14,876 bases of DNA from Oscillospiraceae bacterium (GCA_022792755.1 JAAWBP010000073.1:1-14876), one strand, 5' to 3'. Counted from the stretch's first letter, positions 8,196 through 14,086 are shown. Notes: a model not told the origin generated them from the sequence alone. Translations and numbers: made by a program.

Positions 8196-8222
8196 GAAAG
8201 ACCGGGAAATTCCCAGCCTTTC
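8196..8222 (-). promoter_or_regulatory. Leader hairpin of the rimP-nusA operon
   Basis: In the leftward transcript, between the promoter and rimP, GAAAGGCUGGGA pairs with UCCCGGUCUUUC in a nearly continuous stem. Two pairs are G-U wobbles that would be A-C mismatches on the opposite strand, so the fold fits the mRNA and not its complement. No clean U-tract follows (UUUAUG). It may be a 5' protective or regulatory stem; the role is inferred. Confidence 0.5.
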
Positions 8223-8250
8223 ATCATCTCAGTGTTCAGTTTACAAATCC

Positions 8251-8279
8251 AGTATAGCACACCGCCCCGCAAATTGCAA
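8251..8279 (-). promoter_or_regulatory. Sigma-A promoter of the rimP-nusA-infB operon
   Basis: On the minus strand TTGCAA (8274-8279) and TATACT (8251-8256) are separated by 17 bp, with an extended -10 TG. Transcription would start near 8244, giving a leader of about 84 nt. It lies 34 bp downstream of the spoVT stop codon, so the operon does not depend on spoVT transcription. Confidence 0.85.
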
Positions 8280-8291
8280 GGGGTTTGCGGG
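8266..8291. promoter_or_regulatory. Inverted repeat across the nusA-operon -35 region
   Basis: Perfect 8-bp arms CCCGCAAA (8266-8273) and TTTGCGGG (8284-8291) flank a 10-bp centre that contains the -35 hexamer. The position fits an operator, or the tail stem of the spoVT transcript. Which it is cannot be decided from sequence. Confidence 0.45.
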
Positions 8292-8312
8292 ATTTTCCGG
8301 GCTTTGGCCCCG

Positions 8313-8852
8313 TCATTCCTCGATCTGCTTTCCCAAAAGGGCGGCCGCGGCCTGGATAAGCTTGATCTGGGTCTCGGTCGGGGTGTACTCCTTTTCGCCC
8401 GAAATAAACATCACCGCCCCGTTGACATCCCCCTGTGAGAGGATGGGGTAACAGACGTAGGCGAACCGCTCGACCCCTTCCACCGGCTTGATCGAGGCGG
8501 ATTTCCCACCGCCCGGAAGGGTCTTGCGCCCAGCCATCAGCTCTTCGAGCTCGGGGGCGACCCGCCGCTCCAGCAGTTCTTTTTTCGGTACCCCTGAAAC
8601 GGCGATGACATTATCCCGGTCGCAGACCAGGGCGGGGAGCCCTCCCGTTTTGTAAAGCACCTCCGCGTACTGGGCGGCGTAATTCGACAGCTCGCCGATC
8701 GGCGAATATTTTTTGAAGATGACGGCCCCGTCGGCGTTGGTGTAAATCTCCATCGGGTCGCCTTCGCGGATCCGCATGGTTCTGCGGATTTCTTTCGGTA
8801 TTACAACACGACCGAGGTCGTCGATCCTTCTCACAATTCCCGTTGCTTTCAT
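8313..8852 (-). CDS. spoVT: Stage V sporulation protein T (AbrB-type regulator with GAF domain)
   Basis: DNA-binding regulator of forespore-specific genes in spore formers. The 179 residues match SpoVT (about 178) rather than the shorter AbrB/Abh. The N-terminal swapped-hairpin AbrB domain is MKATGIVRRIDDLGRVVIPK, followed by EIRRTMRIREGDPMEIY (residues 1-50). The remainder (about 58-179) is a GAF-like sensor domain with AVSGVPKKELLERRV and AVMFISGEKEYTPTETQIKL. The ATG at 8852 has GGAGG about 10 nt upstream. It is co-directional with the nusA operon, but that operon has its own promoter after it. A sigma-G-like sequence lies upstream. Confidence 0.93.
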   Translation of the reverse strand: MKATGIVRRIDDLGRVVIPKEIRRTMRIREGDPMEIYTNADGAVIFKKYSPIGELSNYAAQYAEVLYKTGGLPALVCDRDNVIAVSGVPKKELLERRVAPELEELMAGRKTLPGGGKSASIKPVEGVERFAYVCYPILSQGDVNGAVMFISGEKEYTPTETQIKLIQAAAALLGKQIEE

Positions 8853-8891
8853 TGAAAGAATTCCTCCATTGCTAACATTATCCTACGCGGA

Positions 8892-8920
8892 TAGTGTGTG
8901 GAGAACCAAAAGGAATATGT
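8892..8920 (-). promoter_or_regulatory. Possible sigma-G/F-type promoter of spoVT
   Basis: On the minus strand ACATA (8916-8920), 17 bp, then CACACTA (8892-8898) resembles the forespore sigma-G pattern (GHATR, then CATNHTA), with one deviation in each box. spoVT is sigma-G dependent in Bacillus subtilis. A GATAAT at 8877-8882 is an alternative -10 but lacks a good -35. Confidence 0.35.
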
Positions 8921-8954
8921 ATTAAACCGCGGCGATTCCACGAAAAATTTTTAT

Positions 8955-9025
8955 CGGCCGGATCGGGCGGAATGCGCGCCGGAACCGGGCTTTCATCCGC
9001 CGCTGCTCCGGCCGTTTTTGTTTTT
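8955..9025 (+). terminator. Large branched terminator-like hairpin facing right
   Basis: Outer arms CGGCCGGA (8955-8962) and TCCGGCCG (9007-9014) pair perfectly. Inside are GGCGGA (8966-8971) with TCCGCC (8996-9001), then a small CCGG/CCGG stem. Directly after the outer arm comes TTTTTGTTTTT (9015-9025). This is a strong intrinsic-terminator pattern for rightward transcription, yet no rightward gene precedes it. As a plain hairpin it could also stop leftward transcripts from the kinase before spoVT; on that strand the U-run is offset by about 7 nt. Confidence 0.6.
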
Positions 9026-9053
9026 GGAAAATTTTTCTTTTGATCCGCGAGGC

Positions 9054-9219
9054 CCGTGACCGGGCCGGACAATACGCACACGAACGTTTTGCCAGTCAAA
9101 AAGTTTTTAAGCCTGCGAGATGCCGGTATAAAAACAAGCACAACACACCTCGCGGGTTACGAGCCACTGGGTCTATCGCTATCTGCGTATCGCGTATTGA
9201 CAGCGGAAGCATTCCGCAC
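9054..9219 (+). repeat. Palindromic repeat E1
   Basis: First copy of the repeat family. The left end is CCGTGACCGGGCCGGACAAT (9054-9073); the core inverted repeat is CCTGCGAG (9112-9119) and CTCGCGGG (9149-9156), with 29 nt between; the right end is CGTATCGCGTATTG (9186-9199) followed by a diverged tail. From the CAAT to the end of the left core is exactly 50 nt, and the right arm measures 51 nt. It abuts E2 directly. No coding potential is evident. Confidence 0.75.
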
Positions 9220-9461
9220 CCGTGACCGGGCCGGACAATTCGGCCGAGTGGCCTCGTCTGGACAATTTCGCACTCAAACGTTCTGCTATTCTTTAGATTG
9301 TAGTCCTGCGAAGCAGCTAAAGCAGAATCGGTACAATGCGCCTCGCGGGATATGGGTGTTGTTACCGGTACGACCTGCGAATCGCGTTTGCCCGCGGGGG
9401 CTCCCCGCCGCGTTTGCCCTGCCTGGGCACAGGCCGCGGCTGTCCCACCGGGGTCACCCGG
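9220..9461 (+). repeat. Palindromic repeat E2 with doubled and tripled ends
   Basis: Same architecture: inner CAAT at 9263, core CCTGCGAA (9305-9312) and CTCGCGGG (9342-9349), centre 29 nt, right-end motif CGCGTTTG at 9383. Both ends are extended by extra terminal-repeat units: a second left end 27 bp further out (CAATT at 9236) and two more right units at 26-bp steps. The phrase ACAATGCGCCTCGC beside the right core is shared with E4 and sets the orientation. Confidence 0.75.
9383..9460 (+). repeat. Three tandem 26-bp terminal-repeat units at the right end of E2
   Basis: Units begin at 9383 (CGCGTTTGCCC), 9409 (CGCGTTTGCCC) and 9435 (CGCGGCTGTCCC), an exact 26-bp period. The third unit resembles the reverse complement of the outermost left end of E2. 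The pattern suggests repeated duplication of the terminal inverted repeat. Confidence 0.65.
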
Positions 9462-9467
9462 CGCGGT

Positions 9468-9620
9468 CCGTGCCCGGACTGGGCAATTTCGCACACCAAC
9501 GTCCTGCTAGTTTTTGAATGATTGTCCTGCGAGGTACTTTGTACAAGCTACGCGCCGCGCGGGCGACGGACTTATAGATCTGTACTGCTCAGGTATCGCG
9601 ATTGTCCCGCCCGGCCACGG
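9468..9620 (+). repeat. Palindromic repeat E3, overlapping the kinase 3' end
   Basis: The left end is CCGTGCCCGGACTGGGCAAT (9468-9487) and the right end is CGCGATTGTCCC...CACGG (9597-9620), which match as inverted repeats with few mismatches. Core CCTGCGAG (9526-9533) and CGCGCGGG (9556-9563); left arm exactly 50 nt, right arm 49 nt, centre 22 nt. The right end encodes the last ten residues and the stop codon of the kinase on the opposite strand. Confidence 0.8.
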
Positions 9621-11106
9621 GCCGCCGCGCCTGTTCCACCGCCTTGTTCCAGCCGTCCCGGAGCGCTTGCCGCTCTTCCGGGGACATTTGCGGGGAGTAG
9701 ACGGTCTGTCCGCCCCGCTCAAGGACGGTTTCATCGTACAGCCCGGCGGAAATCCCCGCCATGTAGGCCGCTCCCGCACCCGACGCCTCCTCGATTTTGG
9801 AGACCTGAAGCGGGAACCCGATCATGTCCGCCTGGAACTGCATGAGGAAGCTGTCCCGGGTCGGCCCGCCGTCCCCGCTCAGCCGGGTGAAGCCCGTCCG
9901 GGACTGCTCTTTCATCAGGCTGACGACATCCGCCACCTGATAGGCGATGCACTCCTCCGCCGCCCGGACGATCTCCGCCTTCCCGGTGGCAGCGTTCATC
10001 CCGCAGAGGATGGCGCGGGCGCTGCTGTCCCAATAGGGCGCGCCAAGCCCTGTGAAAGCCGGAACCAGGTAAACCCCGCCGGTCGACGGCACCGAGGCCG
10101 CAAGCGTTCCGGCCTCCCGGCTTTTTTGGAGCAGGCCGACCTGGCTGACCAGCCATTTGATGACCGCCCCGGTGTAGTTGATGTTCCCCTCCAGCACATA
10201 CTGCACTTTTCCCCCGCGCCCCCAGGCAATCGAGGCGCAGAGCCCGTCTTTGGCGGCGGCCCGCGTTTCCCCGGTGTTCATCATGACCGAGGAGCCGGTG
10301 CCATAGGTCGCCTTGGCGGCGCCGGGCGTCGTACAGCCCTGCCCGAAAAGGGCGCCGTGGGAATCCCCCAGCACGCCGCGGATTGAGATCGGGGAGAGAA
10401 ACAGCCCCTCGAAATCGGTCTCGCCGAAGAGGCTGTCGGAGGGGCAGGGCTCTGGCAGGGAGGCGGGATCGACCCCGAACAGCCCGCAAAGCTCCTGATC
10501 CCATTCCAAGGCGTTGATGTTGAATAGTTCGGTGCGGGAGGCGTTGGAGTAGTCGGTCTTAAAGGACTTCCCGCCGGTCAGCTTCCAAACGAGCCAGCTG
10601 TCGACCGTGCCGCAGCAAAGCCGCCCCTCCGCCATCTTCTCTTTTGCGCCCGGCGCGTTCTGCAAAATCCAGCTGAGTTTGGCGGCGGAAAAATAGGGCG
10701 AGAGGTTCAGCCCGGTTTTTTCGGGGACCAGCGCCGCCCGCGGGTCGTTTTCCAGCGCCCGGCAGAGGGCTTCGGCCCGGGAGCACTGCCAAACCACCGC
10801 ATTATAGACCGGCTCCCCGGTGATCCTGTCCCAGGCGAGGACGGTTTCCCGCTGGTTGCTGATCCCCAGCGCCGCGACCTCCTCCGGGCGGGCGCCGGTC
10901 TCCCGCAGCAGGTTCTTTGCCGCATCGACCGTATTGCGGTAAATCTCCTCCGGGTCGTGCTCCACCCAGCCGCCCTGCGGGGTGATCTGCCGGTGCGGCA
11001 GATCGGAGCGGCCGAGCAGGTTCCCCTCCCGGTCGAAGAGGAGCGCCTTGGTTCCCGAGGTGCTCTGGTCGATCGACAGAATCTTATCTTTTACACGGTC
11101 CGGCAT
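9589..11106 (-). CDS. glpK: FGGY-family carbohydrate kinase, glycerol-kinase-like
   Basis: ATP-dependent sugar or polyol kinase of 505 residues. The ATG at 11106 has GGGAGGAA 5-6 nt upstream; the frame stays open further upstream, but that part carries the promoter. Hallmarks are ILSIDQSTSGTKALLFD at the N-terminus (phosphate-binding loop), WVEHDPEEI, ISNQRETVLAWD and VVWQC (the Arg-Glu and Trp of the glycerol pocket), SPYFSAAK (Tyr), LGDSHGALFGQ with the catalytic Asp, YGTGSS, and VPAFTGLGAPYWD. Compared with E. coli GlpK as I recall it, the pocket residues Gln246 and Phe270 are both Ser here, so the substrate may not be glycerol. It is divergent from a LacI regulator and an isomerase, which suggests a sugar pathway. 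Its C-terminus PVAGRDNRDT is encoded by repeat E3. Confidence 0.85.
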   Translation of the reverse strand: MPDRVKDKILSIDQSTSGTKALLFDREGNLLGRSDLPHRQITPQGGWVEHDPEEIYRNTVDAAKNLLRETGARPEEVAALGISNQRETVLAWDRITGEPVYNAVVWQCSRAEALCRALENDPRAALVPEKTGLNLSPYFSAAKLSWILQNAPGAKEKMAEGRLCCGTVDSWLVWKLTGGKSFKTDYSNASRTELFNINALEWDQELCGLFGVDPASLPEPCPSDSLFGETDFEGLFLSPISIRGVLGDSHGALFGQGCTTPGAAKATYGTGSSVMMNTGETRAAAKDGLCASIAWGRGGKVQYVLEGNINYTGAVIKWLVSQVGLLQKSREAGTLAASVPSTGGVYLVPAFTGLGAPYWDSSARAILCGMNAATGKAEIVRAAEECIAYQVADVVSLMKEQSRTGFTRLSGDGGPTRDSFLMQFQADMIGFPLQVSKIEEASGAGAAYMAGISAGLYDETVLERGGQTVYSPQMSPEERQALRDGWNKAVEQARRPVAGRDNRDT

Positions 11107-11182
11107 CGTAAATTCCTCCCGATAGAAAACTGAAATAGAATGAGCTAAAAATTTTAAAAATAAAGTCCGGTTTTCTTTTTTT

Positions 11183-11211
11183 ATCATAGTATAATCTTGT
11201 AAAAACGTCAA
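11183..11211 (-). promoter_or_regulatory. Kinase promoter
   Basis: On the minus strand TTGACG (11206-11211), 17 bp, TATGAT (11183-11188). Start of transcription near 11176 gives a leader of about 70 nt to the kinase ATG. It lies back to back with the regulator promoter; the two -35 boxes are 10 bp apart. Confidence 0.8.
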
Positions 11212-11217
11212 GTGAAT

Positions 11218-11255
11218 CTTGTTGACAAGGGGATTCAAGCGTTTTATAATAAAAC
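11218..11255. promoter_or_regulatory. Candidate operator palindromes in the divergent region
   Basis: CTTGT-TG-ACAAG (11218-11229) overlaps the regulator -35 box, and the perfect GTTTTAT-A-ATAAAAC (11241-11255) overlaps its -10 box. AATCTTGT is also repeated directly at 11193 and 11215. These are plausible sites for autorepression by the adjacent LacI-family protein and for control of the kinase. The second palindrome is AT-rich, so chance is possible. Confidence 0.4.
11222..11250 (+). promoter_or_regulatory. Perfect-consensus sigma-A promoter of the regulator-isomerase operon
   Basis: TTGACA (11222-11227), 17 bp, TATAAT (11245-11250): both hexamers match consensus exactly. Transcription should start near 11257, so translation of the regulator must start downstream of that. 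Confidence 0.9.
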
Positions 11256-11270
11256 TAAATTCTTTAAACG

Positions 11271-11276
11271 AGGAGG
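11271..11276 (+). promoter_or_regulatory. Ribosome binding site that decides the regulator start
   Basis: AGGAGG followed by 8 nt and then ATC (11285-11287). No ATG, GTG or TTG lies in a suitable place after the promoter, so this site points to AUC as the start codon. Confidence 0.7.
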
Positions 11277-11284
11277 GAGCCGCC

Positions 11285-12310
11285 ATCGCGTTCAAGCTGA
11301 AAGACCTTGCCCGACGGCTCGGGGTCTCCCCTTCCACTGTTTCGCTCGCCCTCCACAACCGGCCGGGCGTGAGCGAGGCGACCCGCGCCAGGGTGTTTGA
11401 GGCGCTGCGGGAAGAGGGGCTCGAGGCGCTGATCCCGGCAGAAAAGCCTCCACCGCGGAATGTCCGGCTGGTGCTTTACAAAAACGGGAAGGAGATCATC
11501 ACCGACACCCCGTTTTTTCTCCAGCTGATCGAAGGGATCGACCGGCAGGCGAAGAAAGACGGCCTCAACCTGATGGTCTCCTACCTCACCGCCGGCCCCG
11601 GGGTGGCGGAACAGGTCGGAAAGCTGCGGGAGAACGGCTGCGAGGGGATCATCCTCCTCGCGACCGAGATGACACCCGAGCAGACCGATCCCTTCCGCGC
11701 GCTGGGGCTGCCGCTGGTCGCGCTGGATGAAAATTTCGAGGAGGCCGGGCTCGACTGTGTGGCGATCAGCAACGCGCTGTCGATGCGCCGGGCGGTCGAG
11801 CATCTGCTCAGGCTGGGGCACAAGAGGATCGGTTATCTTAAGGGAACGCCCTCGATCCGGAATTTCACCGAGCGGTTCGAAGGCTACCGGCAGGCGATGG
11901 CGGCCGCGGGGCTGGCCCTGCCCGAGGGCGGGATCGTCGAAAGCGCCCCCTCCGCCGAAGCCGCCTATACCGCGATGAGGCGGTACCTTTCGGAGCTTGG
12001 AAAGTTGCCCTGCACGGCTTATGTCGCGGACAACGACAACCTTCTCTGCGGCGCGATGAAGGCGTTGCGGGAATACGACATCGCCGTCCCGGAACGGGTG
12101 TCGGTCGTGGGGTTCGACGGCCTTCCAGCGGCGGAATTTTTCGACCCGCCCCTCACCACCATCCGGGTTCCCAAGCGGCAGATGGGCGGGATGGCCGTCT
12201 CGCTGCTCAGCGCCCTAATGGACGGCGCGTATGAGACCCCTGTCGCCATTTCGGTCGGGACGGAGCTGATCCTGCGGAAAAGCACCGCGCCCCCAACCCT
12301 GGACGAATGA
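11285..12310 (+). CDS. LacI-family transcriptional regulator, apparent AUC start
   Basis: Sugar-responsive repressor with an N-terminal helix-turn-helix (KLKDLARRLGVSPSTVSLAL, then HNRPGVSEATRARV) and a hinge near residue 50. A periplasmic-binding-protein-like effector domain follows (about 58-335), showing FFLQLIEGIDRQAKKDGLNL, LRLGHKRIGYLKGT and VPERVSVVGFDG. From 11285 it has 341 residues, the normal family length. The frame stays open back to a TTG at 11219, but that codon lies upstream of a perfect promoter and would add 22 residues not seen in LacI proteins. AGGAGG sits exactly 8 nt before ATC, and a start there gives the typical (M)AFKLKDLA opening. It probably controls itself, the isomerase 30 bp downstream and the divergent kinase. 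The inducer is unknown. Confidence 0.9.
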   Translation: MAFKLKDLARRLGVSPSTVSLALHNRPGVSEATRARVFEALREEGLEALIPAEKPPPRNVRLVLYKNGKEIITDTPFFLQLIEGIDRQAKKDGLNLMVSYLTAGPGVAEQVGKLRENGCEGIILLATEMTPEQTDPFRALGLPLVALDENFEEAGLDCVAISNALSMRRAVEHLLRLGHKRIGYLKGTPSIRNFTERFEGYRQAMAAAGLALPEGGIVESAPSAEAAYTAMRRYLSELGKLPCTAYVADNDNLLCGAMKALREYDIAVPERVSVVGFDGLPAAEFFDPPLTTIRVPKRQMGGMAVSLLSALMDGAYETPVAISVGTELILRKSTAPPTLDE

Positions 12311-12340
12311 CCTGTCACTGAATAAAAGGAGGAAAAGACC

Positions 12341-13768
12341 ATGGAAAAAATCAAACTCGGCATCGCGCCGACCCGCCGGTTCTGTTTCAGCAAGGAGGAC
12401 GCCCACCGCTTCAAAGACCTGATCCTCGAACGGATGAGGGCGGACGAGCGAATCGAGGTGGTCGACATCGAAGAGATCAACGAGGAAGGGCTGCTCTACG
12501 ACTCGGTGGAGGATGTGGAAAAAATCGCCGACAAGTTCATTGCGGCCAAGGTAGATGCCATCTTTTTTCCGCATTGTAATTTCGGAACCGAGGACACCGT
12601 CGCCAAGGTCGCTAAAAAGGTCGGCAAGCCGGTTCTGCTCTGGGGCCCGCGGGACGAAGACCCCCTCGAGGACGGCTCCCGCCTCCGCGACACCCAGTGC
12701 GGCCTTTTCGCCACCGGGAAGATCCTCCGCCGGTTCAACGTGAAGTTTACCTATATTCCCAACTGTACCCTCGACGACCCGATTTTCGCCCGGGGGTTCG
12801 ACACCTTCCTGCGGGCTGTCAGCGTTGTGAAGGCGTTCGGGAAGCTCCGCATCCTCCAGATTGCGCCCCGCCCGGCGAGCTTCTGGACGATGATGTACAA
12901 CGAGGGAGAGCTTTTGGAGAAGTTCGGGATTCAGGTTTTCCCCGTCACCCTCAAGGAGCTCGAGATGCGCACCCTCGCCGTCGAGGAAGAGGGCGGCAAG
13001 GTGCTCCAGGACACGATCGCCCAGATCAAGGAGACCGTCGACTGCACTGAGGCGGACGAGACGGCAGTCCGCCGCACCGCCGCGCTCAAGCTCGCCGTCC
13101 GCAGCTTCGCACAGGAGCAGTGCTGCACCGCCGCAGCCATCCAGTGCTGGAACGCGCTCCAGGACAGCCTGGGGATCATGCCCTGCATGGTCAACGGCCT
13201 CCTCACCGACGAGGGGCTCCCCGTCACCTGCGAGACCGATATCCACGGGGCGGTCACCTGCGTGATGGCGCACGCGGCGGCGATGTACAAAACCGCGCCC
13301 TTCTTTGCAGACCTCACCGTCCGCCACAGCCAGAACGAAAACAGCGAGCTTTTGTTCCACTGCGGCAACTTCCCGCCGAGCCTTGCGGAAGGGAAGCTGA
13401 AATTCTCCCGGCATTTCCTTTTTGACGGGCACGAGCCCGGCACCCACGAGGGCCCGGTCAAGCTGGGGGATATGAGCATCGTCCGGTTCGACGGCGACCA
13501 CGGCGACTACCAGCTCTTCCTCGGGAAAGCGAAGGGCGTTTCGGGGAAGTTCACCCGCGGCACCTATGTCTGGATCGAGGTCAACGACTGGCTTTTGTGG
13601 GAGGAGAAACTGGTCTGCGGGCCGTATGTCCACCACTGCGTCGGCATCCACGACTACGTCATCCCGGCGCTCTACGAAGCCTGCAAGTACATCGACGGCC
13701 TGACCCCGGATCTCGCCGACCCGGACGAAGCCACCCTCCGTGCCTGGATGCGGGGGAGCATCCAATAG
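12341..13768 (+). CDS. L-fucose/L-arabinose isomerase family protein
   Basis: Cytosolic 475-residue protein of the L-fucose/L-arabinose isomerase superfamily, which interconverts aldoses and ketoses with a divalent metal. The N-terminal half has alternating strands typical of the fold (KVDAIFFPHCNFGTEDTVAK, PVLLWGPRDEDP). The C-terminal half carries MPCMVNGLLTDEGLPVTCET followed by DIHGA, where the Glu and Asp are likely metal ligands, and a late HHCVGIHDY where a His ligand is expected. It is shorter than E. coli FucI (591) and closer to AraA or uncharacterised family members, so the substrate cannot be named. AAAGGAGG lies 7 nt before the ATG. It shares an operon with the LacI regulator. 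Its TAG stop is followed immediately by repeat E4. Confidence 0.85.
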   Translation: MEKIKLGIAPTRRFCFSKEDAHRFKDLILERMRADERIEVVDIEEINEEGLLYDSVEDVEKIADKFIAAKVDAIFFPHCNFGTEDTVAKVAKKVGKPVLLWGPRDEDPLEDGSRLRDTQCGLFATGKILRRFNVKFTYIPNCTLDDPIFARGFDTFLRAVSVVKAFGKLRILQIAPRPASFWTMMYNEGELLEKFGIQVFPVTLKELEMRTLAVEEEGGKVLQDTIAQIKETVDCTEADETAVRRTAALKLAVRSFAQEQCCTAAAIQCWNALQDSLGIMPCMVNGLLTDEGLPVTCETDIHGAVTCVMAHAAAMYKTAPFFADLTVRHSQNENSELLFHCGNFPPSLAEGKLKFSRHFLFDGHEPGTHEGPVKLGDMSIVRFDGDHGDYQLFLGKAKGVSGKFTRGTYVWIEVNDWLLWEEKLVCGPYVHHCVGIHDYVIPALYEACKYIDGLTPDLADPDEATLRAWMRGSIQ

Positions 13769-13943
13769 CGCCGGGTGCCCCCGCGTCCGTGCCTGGACTG
13801 GGCAATACGCGCCCAAAAGCTCTGTCAATTTTAAGACGGCAATCCCGCGAGCTATCAGGTTTGAAAAAATACACAATGCGCCTCGCAGGACGAATATCTA
13901 TAGATTCATAAAAGCGTTGGTGTGCGAACTGCCCGCAGGGGTA
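13769..13943 (+). repeat. Palindromic repeat E4, directly after the isomerase stop
   Basis: Starts at the first base after TAG. Its first 43 bp match the start of E5 at 39 of 43 positions. CAAT lies at 13803, core CCCGCGAG (13844-13851) and CTCGCAGG (13882-13889), centre 30 nt, right ACTG at 13928-13931. Left arm 49 nt, right arm 50 nt. The reverse complement of the right arm (GGGCAGTTCGCACACCAACG) closely matches the left arm of E3. It occupies most of the gap before the mtnN promoter and may act as a 3'-end structure. Confidence 0.78.
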
Positions 13944-13953
13944 CCCTGCACTC

Positions 13954-13982
13954 TTTACTTTTTCGTGAAAAAGCGGTATAGT
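13954..13982 (+). promoter_or_regulatory. mtnN promoter with a palindromic spacer
   Basis: TTTACT (13954-13959), 17 bp, TATAGT (13977-13982); start near 13989, leader about 98 nt. The spacer holds a perfect inverted repeat CTTTTTC-GT-GAAAAAG (13958-13973), a possible repressor site. The leader also contains a GCCGG/CCGGC stem about 17 nt before the start codon. I see no known riboswitch pattern. Confidence 0.7.
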
Positions 13983-14086
13983 TCAAGCAGAACACTTCTT
14001 TTGCCTTGCCTGTCCGAAACACGGCGAAAGAGGGAAAGATCGATCGAAAGCAGCCGGGCTCCTGTCCGGCGCGGAAAGGCGGAACT

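Noticed and set aside
9056..9517. Open frames across the repeat array, on both strands
   Set aside because: They consist of repeat sequence and have no family similarity. Their recurring peptides (such as CPVRARTR) only reflect the repeated DNA.
9054..9620. Array of integron attC sites
   Set aside because: Tandem imperfect palindromes resemble attC arrays, but the GTTRRRY/RYYYAAC boxes are not present, no cassette genes lie between copies, and no integrase is seen.
9054..9620. CRISPR array
   Set aside because: The units are 150 bp or longer, diverged and palindromic, with no short identical repeats and no regular spacers.
11219..11284. TTG at 11219 as start of the LacI-family regulator
   Set aside because: It lies upstream of a perfect promoter whose transcript begins near 11257, so it would not be in the mRNA.
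11107..11358. N-terminal extension of the kinase up to 11358
   Set aside because: The extension overlaps the promoters and the regulator gene. The ATG at 11106 has a good ribosome binding site and gives the normal FGGY start.
12215..13876. Long open frame (553 codons) opposite the isomerase
   Set aside because: It is antisense to a convincing isomerase and runs into LacI and repeat E4. High GC produces long antisense frames; no domain is visible.
13989..14086. SAM or SAH riboswitch in the mtnN leader
   Set aside because: The leader is about 98 nt with only one clear 5-bp stem, and I see no known riboswitch core or terminator/antiterminator pair.
14006..14086. 27-codon N-terminal extension of mtnN
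   Set aside because: It has no similarity to the family, and the ATG at 14087 gives the standard start of the nucleosidase fold.
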